Below are positions 53,148-63,711 of a DNA stretch of 64,000 nt, piece by piece. Position 1 is the first letter of the stretch. Every line of letters begins with the position of its first letter. The position numbers and the translations under genes are program-made. Below the pieces are notes generated by a model that worked only from the letters and a program-made list of their open reading frames with translations, had not been told where the DNA came from and searched no databases. Origin of the DNA: Neovahlkampfia damariscottae (taxonomy: Eukaryota; Heterolobosea; Selenaionea; Neovahlkampfiida; Neovahlkampfiidae); NCBI GenBank assembly GCA_016618085.1, contig JABLTG010000011.1:1-64000 (forward strand). Direction: 5' to 3'.

Positions 53148-54599
53148 ATGTCCAATATAAAAAAACCAACTAATCTTACAACTGAAATTAAAGAATCTCA
53201 ATTCAAGAATTTCATGTACCAAATGATAATAAAGTAAAAAAATTCGATCCATTTAAAAAATTTAGTCAATTAGAATATGATGGATTTGAAAGTTCCGCAA
53301 ATGAGTTACAACGTAAATTAATGATTAGTAAAAAAAAAAAAAAAAAAAAATTGAAATTTAACAAGAAAAAAACGTTGTTGAGACAAAAGAAAGTCAAAAT
53401 CGATTGAGAGAATTAATAACTAAAGGACTTCAAAATGAAATTGAAAGTGAAAAAGATTTAGAAATTGGAGGACCAATGACAACAGAAACAACAAAAAAAT
53501 TAAGAAAATTAAATTATGTCACTAGATTTATAACTACTCATAAAGGTGCTTGTAGAGTTGCTAAATTTAGTCCTGATGGTAAATATGTCGCAACAGGTAG
53601 TTCTGATAACTCTATCAAATTATTAGAAGTTGAAAAAATGCATACACACCATTTAATGAAAAGTGAAGTTGAAGACTATGCATCAGCAAGACCTGTAGTT
53701 AGAACATTTTATGACCATACAAATGTAACTCAAAAAAATCAAAAATCTAAATTCCTTCATAGGAAATTAACGACATTTGTTTTCATCCAAAAAATCCTTG
53801 TGTTCTTTCTTGTTCAAAAGATCAAACAATTAAACTTTTTGATTTTACAAAAGCTTCAGCAAAAAGATCATATAAATATATTCAAGAATATGAAAATGTA
53901 AAAACAATTGATATACATCCTTCTGGTGATTATTTAGTGGCAGGAACAGATAATAATATTATACGTACTTATGATTTAAATAATTTACAATGTTTTACTT
54001 CAACTAATGATCAAGATCATCACTTTTCTGTAAGTTTTTTTTTTTTATGTTAATTTGTCTATGAAAGTCAATCAACCAAGTGAGATACTCAACGGATGGA
54101 AAATTATTCATTTCAGGAGGTCAAGATGGTGCCATTAAAATTTGGGATGTTGTTTCTGGAAAATGTGTCAACACACTTCCAAATGCACATAGTGGTGAAA
54201 TACATTCTGTTCAATTTACAAAAAATTCAAAATACTTTCTTTCAGGTGGACATGATAAAAAATCAAAGTAAAGAAAAGAAAAAAAATTAAAAATCTTCAA
54301 GATTATGGGAATTATCAACTGGTAGAGTTGTTATGACTTATGAACCAAAGAATTCATTAAAAACAAAGGATATTGTTCAAACAACTTTTAATTATAATGA
54401 AGATATTGTTGTATCTTCAGATTCAACAGATGTAACTCTTTTTAATACAAGAACAGGAGAGTTAATTACAAAGTTAGGAGGACATAATAAAGTAATAAGA
54501 TGGGTGACTTGTTCACCGACAGAACAAGCTATAGTTTCATGTTCAGATGATCAAAGAGCTAGATTTTGGGTTGAAAAATCATCAATTGCTTCTGAATAA
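53148..54599 (+). CDS. CSTF1: Cleavage stimulation factor CSTF1 (CstF-50)
   Basis: Six exons with short introns near 53236-53267, 53330-53366, 53734-53767, 54031-54076 and 54270-54301. The N-terminus is a dimerisation helix region (LEYDGFESSANELQRKL), followed by seven WD repeats: THKGACRVAKFSPDGKYVAT, HPKNPCVLSCSKDQTIKLFD, VRYSTDGKLFISGGQDGAIK, and the C-terminal SCSDDQRARFW. The order and the tell-tale VNQVRYS after a DHHFS step match CstF-50. It works in pre-mRNA 3'-end cleavage. CCAAT 53101-53105. Confidence 0.88.
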
Positions 54600-54616
54600 A
54601 ATGAAATTTACATTTT

Positions 54617-54925
54617 TTATTTTCCAAAATATTTTTTTGAAATTTCTTTTAATTTTTCTGCTCCTTTTTGGATATTTTTATCTGCTTTTTCAATAACTCT
54701 TTCTAAATATGTTTCTTCTTCAAGTGTATCCCAGTTACCTTTTTTTTTAATTTTTTTTTTTTTTTTTTTACGATCTTCAAAATTTGAATCCTCTTCAAAT
54801 ATGTAAATTTTTTTTGCAAATGCATCAATTTCTTTTTTACATTGAAATCTTGAACCTTTTTTTTCAAGACAAGTAATCATTTTATTCAACAATTCAACAT
54901 CTTCAATTCTTCTAGCTTGATCCAT
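54617..54925 (-). CDS. Small basic/acidic helical protein, unknown
   Basis: From the ATG at 54925 (ATTGG at 54930-54934, only 5 bp upstream). A GT-AG intron of about 32 nt at about 54739-54771 (A-rich on this strand) restores the frame, giving about 91 residues. One Cx9C pair (C-L-E-K-K-G-S-R-F-Q-C) lies within a helix, as in one half of a twin-Cx9C mitochondrial intermembrane protein, but the second pair is missing. The C-terminus is an amphipathic helix (RVIEKADKNIQKGAEKL). No family is assigned. Confidence 0.5.
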   Translation of the reverse strand: MDQARRIEDVELLNKMITCLEKKGSRFQCKKEIDAFAKKIYIFEEDSNFEDRKKKKKKIKKKGNWDTLEEETYLERVIEKADKNIQKGAEKLKEISKKYFGK

Positions 54926-55083
54926 TTTTATTGGTTGAATTTTTAACGATATTTTGGGTTTATTAGTTGATCTCAATTGAATAAATTGTAAAAATAAAAA
55001 GGAAATTGAAAAAGTTTGTTGATTTTTATGTGATGGGAGTTTTTGATTGGTCAAAAAAAACTTTGACAAAAAACTTTCACACG

Positions 55084-57495
55084 ATGTCTTTAAACACAAC
55101 ACGCGGAAAAAAGTTCGTCCTTGAATGGTGCCAAGAAATAGGAGGTTCTCATGGATTAGATGTACAAGATATTTTCGAAAGTATGAAAGATGGTCTTGTC
55201 TTTTGTGCTATTGTTCACAAATACGTTGAAAATTCAGGTATTGATTTTAGTGCTTTGTCAAAGGATAACGCAAAAGAAAATTTAGAATTAGCAGCTAAAG
55301 TAGCTACAGATGCTGGTGTTGAAGTAGCATTTGATTCTTCTGATTCAGAAGATGAACAAGCTGTTTTTCAATTTCTTTCAGCTCTTTTCAAAAAATATAA
55401 CCCTGATTCACCTGCTCTCAAAAAAAAAGGTAGAAAAGGAAGAAAAGGTGATAAAGAAGAAAAAGTCGAAGAACCAAAAGTTGAAGAAGTTAAACCTGAA
55501 GAAGAAACAAAACCAGAAGAAATTGTTCAATCAGAAGAACCAAAAGTTGAAGAAGAAGTTAAAGTTGAAGAAGAAGTTAAACCAGAAGAATCTGTCCAAT
55601 CAACAACTGAAGAAACAAAACCTGAAGAAGAAAGCAATGATTCACCAAAATCAACAAAATCTGATGATTCAACAGGTTCACAAGGTAAAAAAAGAAGAAG
55701 TAGAAGAGAAAAGAAAAAAAGAAGCAGTGGAGAATCAACACCAGAAGCAGAACCTGAACAAGAAACTCAACTTGAACCTGAACCTGAACCTGAAGTTATT
55801 GTAAAAGAAGATGCTCCTTTAGTAAATCCAGAACCTGTAAAAGAAGAAGAAACTCAACAATCTGAACCAGTTCAAGAAGAAGAAACCGCAAAACCACTCG
55901 AAACAGTTGAAGAATCAGAACCTGTTAAAGAAGAAGAAGTAGTACAACCTGAACCAGTTCAAGAAGAAGTTAAAGAACCAGAGCCACAACCAGAACCTGT
56001 TCAAGAACCTGAACCAGTGGTAGAACCAGAACCAGTTCAAGAACCTGAAACAGTTGAATCTCAACCAGAACCTGTTAAAGAACCAGAACCTGTAAAAGAA
56101 GAAGTTAAAAAAGAAGAACCAAAACCTGTTAAAAAAGAACCTGAACCATATGTATCAGCAGTTAAAGAAACAGTTCTTGAAGATAGACCAAGAAGAACAG
56201 AAGAAGAAATTGAAAAATACAGTAAACCATCACACATGCCAAAAGATGATGATTCTGATGATATTGATATTGATGACTTATTAGCATCAAATATTCAAAA
56301 AATTAGAAAAAAAAGAAAAAAACATATCTCAACAGGAGTCGAAGGTGAAGATGCAGAAACAGTTGAAGATGCGTTAAGAGATGCACTTTCAAGAATTGAT
56401 GCTTTAGAAGTTGAATTAGATTTAAAATCAGGAGAACTTTCAAAATCAAAAAAAAGAACAACAACTTTTCAAGCAGAAGTTAAAAAATTAATCTCCGAAA
56501 ATACTTCATTAACACAAGAAGTTAGAAATGCAACTTCAAGATTAGAATTAGAAGAAAGAGCAAGAAATGATTTACAAAATAGAAGTGATACTGAAATTCA
56601 AAAATTAGATTCTGAATTAGCTGGATTAAGAGAACAATATGAACAAGAAATGTCACAAAAAAAGACCAATGAAAAACAAGTAAAAAAATCATTAAGAGAA
56701 GCAAGAACAGCACAAGAAAAAGCTGATAGAGAAGAAAAAAGAGCAATTCAACTTGAACAAGAATTAAAAAAAGTACATTCAAACTTTGAAGAAATCAATC
56801 AAAAATATCATGAAGAAACAGCAAAATTAGAAGGAGCCAATAGAGAAATCTCCGATTTAGTTATTTCAATTGATGCTTATAAAAAGATTTTAGATAAAAC
56901 AAAAAAAGAATTAGATACAACACAACAAAAATATGAAGAATTAGAAATTTCATATGACCAATTATTATCTGAAATTGAAGATGAAAGATTGGATAGAGAA
57001 GCATCTGAAGAACAAGTTGAAAAATTAATTATTCAAGTTGATAAATTAAAAAAAGCAGCTCTTCAATTAAAAAAACAAAAAGAAGAAGCTGAATCAAATT
57101 GTATTGATTATAAACGTATCATTAATGATTTGAAATTCCAAGTTGAATCAGAAAAACAAAACTTCTTAAAAGAAGAAAGAGATAAGAGATTAACTGTTGA
57201 AAGAATGAAAGAAGAAATTAGAAAATTAGAATCCAATGACGAAGAATTTTTAGCACTTCAAAGAGTTTTAAAAAAAAGAGAAAGAGATGTTGAAAAATAT
57301 AAATCAAAATTAATTGAACAAGTTGATGCAAAGAAAAACTTAGAAAGACAAATTACAGAATTAAGAGATGATTTAAATCGAACAACAGAATCAAAAAATG
57401 TTTTGGATGATCAATTATATCAAGCACATCAAGAAAAAGATGAAGTCATGAAAAAATTAAAAGAAATGGAAATTTATCAACAAATTAATCAATAA
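55084..57495 (+). CDS. Calponin-homology domain, long coiled-coil protein
   Basis: 803 residues in one exon. The ATG at 55084 is preferred because ATTGG is at 55046-55050 and the CH domain begins directly after it: [15 protein letters not shown] ... [19 protein letters not shown] ... [21 protein letters not shown] single CH domain (residues 1-115), a Pro/Glu/Val-rich linker of about 260 residues built of [10 protein letters not shown]-like units, then about 370 residues of continuous heptad coiled coil (EELRxQYEQEM style) to the end. Likely an actin-bundling or cortical scaffold dimer, comparable in layout to cortexillin-like proteins (inference). Confidence 0.85.
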   Translation: MSLNTTRGKKFVLEWCQEIGGSHGLDVQDIFESMKDGLVFCAIVHKYVENSGIDFSALSKDNAKENLELAAKVATDAGVEVAFDSSDSEDEQAVFQFLSALFKKYNPDSPALKKKGRKGRKGDKEEKVEEPKVEEVKPEEETKPEEIVQSEEPKVEEEVKVEEEVKPEESVQSTTEETKPEEESNDSPKSTKSDDSTGSQGKKRRSRREKKKRSSGESTPEAEPEQETQLEPEPEPEVIVKEDAPLVNPEPVKEEETQQSEPVQEEETAKPLETVEESEPVKEEEVVQPEPVQEEVKEPEPQPEPVQEPEPVVEPEPVQEPETVESQPEPVKEPEPVKEEVKKEEPKPVKKEPEPYVSAVKETVLEDRPRRTEEEIEKYSKPSHMPKDDDSDDIDIDDLLASNIQKIRKKRKKHISTGVEGEDAETVEDALRDALSRIDALEVELDLKSGELSKSKKRTTTFQAEVKKLISENTSLTQEVRNATSRLELEERARNDLQNRSDTEIQKLDSELAGLREQYEQEMSQKKTNEKQVKKSLREARTAQEKADREEKRAIQLEQELKKVHSNFEEINQKYHEETAKLEGANREISDLVISIDAYKKILDKTKKELDTTQQKYEELEISYDQLLSEIEDERLDREASEEQVEKLIIQVDKLKKAALQLKKQKEEAESNCIDYKRIINDLKFQVESEKQNFLKEERDKRLTVERMKEEIRKLESNDEEFLALQRVLKKRERDVEKYKSKLIEQVDAKKNLERQITELRDDLNRTTESKNVLDDQLYQAHQEKDEVMKKLKEMEIYQQINQ

Positions 57496-57569
57496 ATTAT
57501 TTCCTCTCATTTTTCGAATGTTTTTTATTTTTATTGGTTATTTTCAGTTTTCAATTTTATTGGTCAAAG

Positions 57570-58030
57570 ATGAAGAAGATTTTTTTGTTTGTACTTTTGG
57601 TACTTTTTCAAGTTTTTTCTTTTTCAGAAACCAAATGTATTGGCTTTAATACAGATACTCTAATGTGTCATACATGCGAAAAAATGAAAAATTTCATCAA
57701 ACAAACTAAGTTTTTAAACAATTGTAAAGAATGTTGTATCCAAGAAAAGTCAACTGTATCAAAATATTCATCTGCTAAAATTGAAATATGTTCATGAAAA
57801 ATGGGAGGTTTTCCTGAAATCAAAAACTTTATTGATCAAAATTCAAAAAATTTTAAAAATTTGAAAGTTAGTTTTTATCTTCTAATTTTGTTACATGATA
57901 GGTCAATTATGTTTCAGGTTCACCTCCAAAATTATTCATGAAAAATGGAAAACAAGAAGATTTTATTGATATTCAACAATGGAAAAATGAACAAATTTCT
58001 GAATTTTTAAAACAAAAATTGGATGATTAA
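57570..58030 (+). CDS. SELENOF: 15-kDa selenoprotein SELENOF (UGA = Sec76)
   Basis: 141 residues counting the UGA at 57795-57797 as selenocysteine. Signal peptide MKKIFLFVLLVLFQVFS. A Cys-rich domain (CIGF, LMCHTCEKM, NNCKECC) matches the UGGT-binding region of Sep15. The redox motif is I-C-S-U-K-M-G-G-F-P, aligning with C-G-U-K-L-G-R-F-P of vertebrate SELENOF. An intron of 35 nt at 57867-57901 (GTTAG...ATAG) leads to VNYVSGSPPKLF, QWKNEQISEFL and a stop at 58030. Coding quality is equal on both sides of the UGA, and the homologous domain spans it. A SECIS hairpin follows at 58065-58110. ATTGG 57559-57563. It acts in glycoprotein folding in the ER. Confidence 0.92.
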
Positions 58031-58064
58031 GTCACACCATCAAAAACTCATTTTTTTTCAGTGA

Positions 58065-58110
58065 ATGAATTTCTTTTGATAATTACAAAAAAGTAACCAA
58101 AATAAAATGA
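58065..58110 (+). promoter_or_regulatory. SECIS element (type II) of SELENOF
   Basis: In the 3' UTR, 35 nt after the stop. 5' quartet strand ATGA at 58065-58068, 12-nt helix strand, unpaired AA at 58081-58082, mini-stem TTAC (58083-58086) with loop AAAAAA and GTAA (58093-58096), CC, A-rich return strand, and TGA at 58108-58110. The helix pairs the T-rich 58070-58078 with the A-rich 58097-58107. ATGA-N12-AA spacing and the extra apical stem match form 2 eukaryotic SECIS elements. Confidence 0.8.
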
Positions 58111-58143
58111 AAATTGAAAAAAAAAAAGATTTTGAAAGAACTT

Positions 58144-58299
58144 TTATTTTTCTCCAGTAAATTCTTTACATAATTCTTCAAAAATTTGAACTTGATTTTT
58201 AAATTTTATACAAATCAAATATCTTTCTTTTTTCAATTGAGAGTCAATCTTCGAACTACAACTTGTTCTTTGTTGAGATAGTTCTGATTTTGAGCACAT
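58144..58299 (-). CDS. Small 51-residue Cys-containing frame
   Basis: ATG at 58299 to TAA at 58144: MCSKSELSQQRTSC, then a Lys-rich helix and FEELCKEFTGEK. The compact helical look and four Cys suggest a small mitochondrial or assembly-factor-like protein, but the Cys spacing fits no known twin-CxnC family. An upstream exon could exist (coding-like sequence precedes the ATG). Convergent with SELENOF, divergent to the SEC63-like gene. Confidence 0.4.
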   Translation of the reverse strand: MCSKSELSQQRTSCSSKIDSQLKKERYLICIKFKNQVQIFEELCKEFTGEK

Positions 58300-58454
58300 T
58301 CAAATATTTCTTCAATTCTGTGTCACAAAAATCGATGATGTTTAAACTAATTATTTTTACTATCATTTATTGTCCAAATAAGATTTCCTTTTCATTTTTT
58401 TGAAAATAAAACACATCAATTTGATTGGACAACGTCACCGATTTTTTTTTTACA

Positions 58455-59515
58455 ATGGGTTTGCAAGGAACAGTAGCAGTTTTAGGATTAAAATTATTTT
58501 CACTGTTTTATTCACCTTACAAAGTGATCAAAAGAAATGATACTTTAAAATATTCATCCATCGCAGGCTTGGTTGTATTATTCTTAGTTTTATTTCTTTT
58601 ACCAGGAGGCAGTGTTGATAACCTTTCACCATATGCAGTTTTAGATGTAACTAAAGAAAATACAAAAAAAGAAATTTCAAGAAAATACAGAAAACTTTCT
58701 TTGTTATATCATCCAGATAAAAATAAAAATGACGCTGAAGCAAATAAAAAATATATTCAAGTACAAAAAGCTTATGAAATGTAACCTTGAAAATATTTCT
58801 AAACCACTCATTTTATAAAAGTATTTCGGACCCAAAAAAACTTGAAAATTTGGAAAAGTATGGAAATCCTGAAGGTCCAGATAGTTCATTCTATGAGGAT
58901 AAATATCCAGAATTTATTTTAAAACCATCCAAAAAAGTAACTTTTTTTAACAAAATTTTAATATTTTTCATTGGCAGTTTGTTTATTTTTATTTATTTTT
59001 GATTTTTGGATTCATGTTACTTCCAATTGCTTTATTTGTTATTCCATGCCTTAAAAGTCCACCTTCTGTTAGTTTTTTTGATTTCTATTTATTTTTTTTT
59101 AAAGTGGGTTCGTCAAGACATTGATGAAGAAATTCAAGTTGGAATTGATCTTTTGGTAAAACATGATGAAAGAGCACTTTCACATTTTTCAAATGCAGAA
59201 CAAAAATGGTTAGATTTAGTAAAAGCATTTCCAAGATATGAAAAATCACCTTATTGTGCTATTTATATTTTCAAAATCGCATGTAGAAGCGCACAATTTC
59301 TTTTAGTTCATGATAAAGTAGATGAAGCAATTCAAAAAATTAAAGAATCAAGAAAACAATTTAGCAAAGATGTACTTAGATCAAGAGAAACACAAAATAT
59401 TATTGTTCCAATTATTGATGATGTTATTGAAACAATCAATTCATGTGGTTTGAAACAATCAAAAGCGATTGCAGCAAAAGAATCAGTTTTAGCATTCAAA
59501 ACAAAAGGAAAATAA
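58455..59515 (+). CDS. SEC63-like ER J-domain protein lacking Brl
   Basis: Four exons with introns near 58782-58822, 58938-58978 and 59070-59106. Residues 1-60 contain a hydrophobic helix ([19 protein letters not shown]); the J domain follows with YHPDKNKND (HPD) and EIISDPKKLENLEKYGNPEGP, the Asn-Pro-x-Gly-Pro step typical of SEC63. A further transmembrane segment (FVYFYLFLIFGFMLLPIALF) follows the J domain, as in SEC63. After that come only about 140 mostly helical residues (AEQKWLDLVKAFPRYEKSP) and no Brl/Sec63 domain. ATG at 58455, ATTGG at 58424-58428. About 315 residues. Could be a short SEC63 or an ERdj-type relative. Confidence 0.7.
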
Positions 59516-59519
59516 AATT

Positions 59520-61949
59520 TCATTTATTCATATTTAATCCTGGAATTCCTTTTTCTTCCGAATCTTCAAATTTTTTTTTCTTTTCTATTGGTGGATATTT
59601 ATAGAGGAATTTTTCACCTTCTTCTCTTCCATCAAATTCAACTGAAATATTCATTAATTTTCTTTTTATTCCAATATATTCATAAAAACTTAAATTTTGT
59701 TTCCAATTCAAATTTTTTAATTGTTTTGATATGTTCATTTTCTTCTCTTCAATTTTTAAATTTCTCTTTTCCTTTTCAGTTATTGATTCTTCTTCAATGG
59801 AGTCAATATCTTCTTCATTAAACTCATTTTTAGATTGTTTTTGATCATCTAAACTTTCATTCTTTTTTGGTAAATTCCAAGATTTTGGCTGATGAACTGC
59901 ATTTGGTCGATCACATTTTTCTGCATTTGGTAATTCAGATATTAATTTCATCACTGTTGGATTTGCAAGTCCAAAATATTCTGGACCTGAAACATTGGTG
60001 AATACCTTTTTACCAGATGCTTCACTTTTAATTTCATTGACTGTTTTTACTACACTTGTCCAAGCAGCTGTGGCAGATTTCTCTTCTATTGGTGAATCAA
60101 AATCTCGACAATTTAAAACAAATATTGGAGCAAATCCACCATCTTTAATCTCACATGTATAGACTATTCTTTCATCAACATTTTTCATACTTGTATAAAC
60201 TCTTGTTGCCTTGAAACCAACAGGCCAAATATCTGAAGAATTTAATCAAATTCAAAGAAAAACTTACATTTATCTGTGTGATAAGCAGGTCTATCATATA
60301 TTACTTTACCGACTGAATGTATGGTTAATGCACCCAAGTTAATTGGAAAAATAACATTTCCATATAAATCTCTTTGAACTTCTACCAATCGTTTGTTCTT
60401 TTTCACTTCAACATCAGGTTTTTTATCATAAAAGAAATGAGGCCATAGAGTATCCATTTTATCCCTTAAAATAAATTGTTTTTGAACTTCAACAAAATCA
60501 TGTAATTCACTCCAAACTTTGTTGTAAATATCAAATCTAGCAGTATGATTGGATGATAATTCAGGGATCAAAGAAATATCATTGTTTTCTGCAGCCGAGT
60601 ATAATTTAACAATGATTTCTTTTGCTTTTTCTTCATCTTCTTTGAACTTTGTGGTATCTTGAAAAATCAAATCAATCAATGGTGCTAAAAAATTCTTTAA
60701 AGTTACAGTTCCATTTGAGTTGAATAAAACAGACTCCTTATCACCACATAATGGAAATAATCTTGTTTTTCTTTCAATTAATCTTGGTGTATAGTAAATA
60801 TGATCTAAATGTTGCATTTTTGTTAAATTCTCTTTTGTATCAGTGACTCTGTCAAACATAGTTTCATCATCTCTTATTTTTTCGTCATAAATTAAGAAAT
60901 CTCTGTTCAAATCAGTGAATTCTTTAATTCTATATGTGACTTTTGGAATCAATGGAACTGTATTTGTCAACCATGGAAGAAATACTCTTGATAATATTAA
61001 TGAATGTAAATATATTTCATTTTGATGTTGAATTAACAAATGAGTGACTTTTAAATGATGTTTTTTCTTAAGAAAAGATTCAGTTCAAAAAAAAAAAGTT
61101 ATTACATTATAATCAGATTCAAAATAAAAGCATAATGGTGAATGAGTGGATAAGTAATTAAGAAACTCTTTTGATTTCAAAGAAACTCTGTGAAAGGATT
61201 TTGTACAGTAATAACTTTCAATATCCATTTTTAAATCATCCAATTGAACGAAATTCAATTCTAATTTTTGGTTTAACACATCTTGTGTTATTTCAATTTT
61301 AGTTGACTTTTGAATTTAAATATTTTTTTTTTCTTACTTGAACAAGTATGTTTTCTGTTTTATTTGATAGTGGTAAATGATTCAATTTTAGAGTAATCAA
61401 AGAAAAGTGCTCTTTTGATAATTCAACCATGTATTCTTTTAATTTTTCAACTTTTACATTTGTATTTTTTTCTTGGTTTGTTTTTGATGATGATAGTATT
61501 ACTTTGTTCATTTGAAAATTTAATTTAGAAAATTTTGAAGACAAAAGTTGGTTCAATGATTCAATATCTTTGTCATTGTAAGATATATATATAATCCTTA
61601 ACTCAGTTAAATGAGAGCAGTGTATATTGAATAGTTCTTCGAAATTTTCAAAATGTTCATTGGAATCATTTACAACAGAAAATTGTTTTAAAATGAATAA
61701 CAAAGATTGTTGTTGCCATGAATTAATGATTTTTGGGGTTTTATTTCCATAAATTATGGACAGTCGTTGATTTGCTTCCACCTCTTTGGCTATTTTAAAA
61801 TAATCCAAAATAGCTTCAACAACAGTGGAGTAATCGCTTTTTGATGAATTAATAATTTCTTGTATAGAATTTGTTTTATCAAATGGTGGTCTGTTTTCAT
61901 TTGATTTTTGAATTATTTCGTCGGAAATGATGAGAAGTGTTGAATCCAT
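59520..61949 (-). CDS. FYRN-FYRC domain protein
   Basis: Five exons from the ATG at 61949, with introns near 61299-61330, 61048-61087 and 60237-60267; about 740 residues. The C-terminal half carries FYRN (YGNVIFPINLGALTIHSVG, then IWPVGFKATRVYTS) and FYRC (YTCEIKDGGFAPIFVL, GPEYFGLANPTVMKLI). FYR pairs occur in MLL/SET1-type methyltransferases, JmjC proteins and TBRG1. No SET, PHD or JmjC domain is present here, so TBRG1-like or a free-standing chromatin reader is likely. The N-terminal 500 residues are helical and leucine-rich without a recognised family. The tail is Lys/Glu-rich. Confidence 0.75.
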
Positions 61950-61975
61950 TTTGATTGGTAATTAATTTTCCACCA
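61950..61975. promoter_or_regulatory. 26-bp divergent promoter between FYR gene and METTL4
   Basis: Only 26 bp separate the two opposite start codons. It contains ATTGG at 61954-61958 and a CCAAT whose last bases are the METTL4 start codon (61973-61977). Transcripts of one or both genes must start with almost no 5' UTR, or inside the other gene. Confidence 0.6.
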
Positions 61976-63053
61976 ATGAATATATTTTTAAACATCAATG
62001 AAGAATTGAACAAAAATTATGACAAGTATAAGTTAAAGGTTGATTTATTTCCTTCTCCTCTACAAGCTTATAATAAATTTGTTTCAAAAAATTCGGAAAG
62101 ACATGAGGAATTCAAAGATTGGTTTAATTTTCATGATAAAATAATTGAAAAATTAGAACCACCATTATTAGAATTTCAAAAAGAATTCAAAACTGAAATA
62201 AATTCAGTTGAAACTCAAGAAAACACCAAAAATGTTCAAAAAGTTGAAGAAATACCTTTTTCATTGTGTTTGGATTTTTACACTCAACAACAACAAACTT
62301 GGAATTATTTTCAACATTTGAACTCTTCACAAAAATTCTTTAATAATTTGATAAAAAATGAAAAAGAAACTGTTTTGAATATTTTGAATAGAGAATTTTT
62401 GATTCCAAAAAATTGTTCATTTTTCATATCAGATATTTCGAATTCACAAAATTTTTTAAATCAATTAGGACAACAAAGATTTGAATTTATCATCATGGAT
62501 CCTCCTTGGGAGAACAAAAGTGTCAATAGATCAAATCATTACAATCAATTCAATCATTTAGATTTATTTCAGATTCCTGTTACAAAAATAATTGATCAGG
62601 AAAAAGGAGGATATTTAGCGGTATAGAATATCATTTAAACTTATTTCTTAGATTTGGGTGACTAATCGATTGATTTTTCATGATTTTATTCTCAATCAAC
62701 TTTTTCCAAAATGGAACATCACCTTTTTAACCCACTGGTATTGGATGAAAATTGCAAAGAATAACGATCCTGTTGTTTCATTACACTCACGACAAAGAAA
62801 ACCTTACGAAATGTTGATTATTGGGTCATTTGGGAATCCAAAAAAAAAAATTCCAGCAAATGAAAGAATTATTTTTTGTTCACCAACAAAACATTCACAA
62901 AAACCACCATTGATAAATTTATTTCAAAAAGAAACTGGAATAGATCAAATTACTGCACTGGAGATTTTTTCAAGAAATTTGAATTCTAATTGTATTTCTT
63001 GGGGGAATGAAGTGTTAAAATTTCAGCATTTAGAATACTTCAATGAAAAATAA
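61976..63053 (+). CDS. METTL4: METTL4-like N6-adenine methyltransferase (MT-A70)
   Basis: Two exons with an intron near 62622-62652 (GTATAGAAT...CTTAG); about 348 residues. The MT-A70 domain holds the DPPW catalytic motif (FIIMDPPWENKSVNRS), IWVTNRLIFHDFI, LTHWYWMKIAKNNDPV, and RQRKPYEMLIIGSF. DPPW followed by EN-K-S and the KPYE strand suits METTL4 (snRNA m6Am or DNA 6mA) rather than METTL3/14. The N-terminal 160 residues form a family-typical helical part. The ATG is embedded in CCAATG. Confidence 0.88.
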
Positions 63054-63131
63054 TGGATTAAACTATGCTATGTTGTCCATCAAGTAAGCTTTTTGTTCAA
63101 AACATTCCAAACCCATTGATTGGTCAAATTC

Positions 63132-63644
63132 ATGAAGCTTCTATTTATTATTGTGCTTGTTGTCACTGCTCAAGCTTTTAAAATGAATTCCACTGTTAAA
63201 TATGGAAATAATGACCTCTCTTCATATCATCGTAGAACAGAAACAAGATTACTCTTTTTATATTGGGTCTGAAACTTTCTCTGGAATAGGATTTCCTTGC
63301 CCTCAGTATGTTCCAGATTTTTCTTTTGTTGCTGTATCTGCTGTTTTACTTCCAGAATCAACAATAAGTGACAATACACCAGTCACATCTCACTATTCTT
63401 CTTTGTGTTCAGGTTCAGGAAGCTATAATAGAAAAACCTATGACTTTGAAAGAAGGAATGATATCATAAAAGTAGTAGGTGGCCATGATATGATTTTAGG
63501 TCGTTCTCTTGCAAGTAAAGGATGTATAACTGCAGAAGAAAAAGATGGTAAAAAATACGTTTTTGTCGAGATTGTACTCCAAAATTTGAAGAATTTCAAG
63601 CAAGTTTTGAATTAAAAGGAAGAAGATTTGTTGGATGTGAATAA
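63132..63644 (+). CDS. Secreted protein of unknown family
   Basis: ATG at 63132 after ATTGG (63119-63123). Signal peptide MKLLFIIVLVVTAQAF. Joining across a 46-nt intron (GTTAAATA...AACAG, about 63195-63240) and a shorter one of about 23 nt near 63550-63572 gives about 147 residues with plausible disulfides: ETFSGIGFPCPQYVPDF, YSSLCSGSGSYN, KGCITAEE, DDCTPKFEEFQ, VGCE end. The second intron is unusually short and could instead be a frameshift. No family is recognised. It sits next to another secreted-protein gene. Confidence 0.55.
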
Positions 63645-63711
63645 ATTTTAATATCATGGTTTGTAGCTTCCATAATTTTTAATTGGTCAACTGGATTCTA
63701 AACTCGCCCTC

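Noticed and set aside
63210-63240. 16-nt intron in the secreted-protein gene
   Set aside because: A 46-nt GTTAAA...AACAG intron fits the local intron style and also restores the frame.
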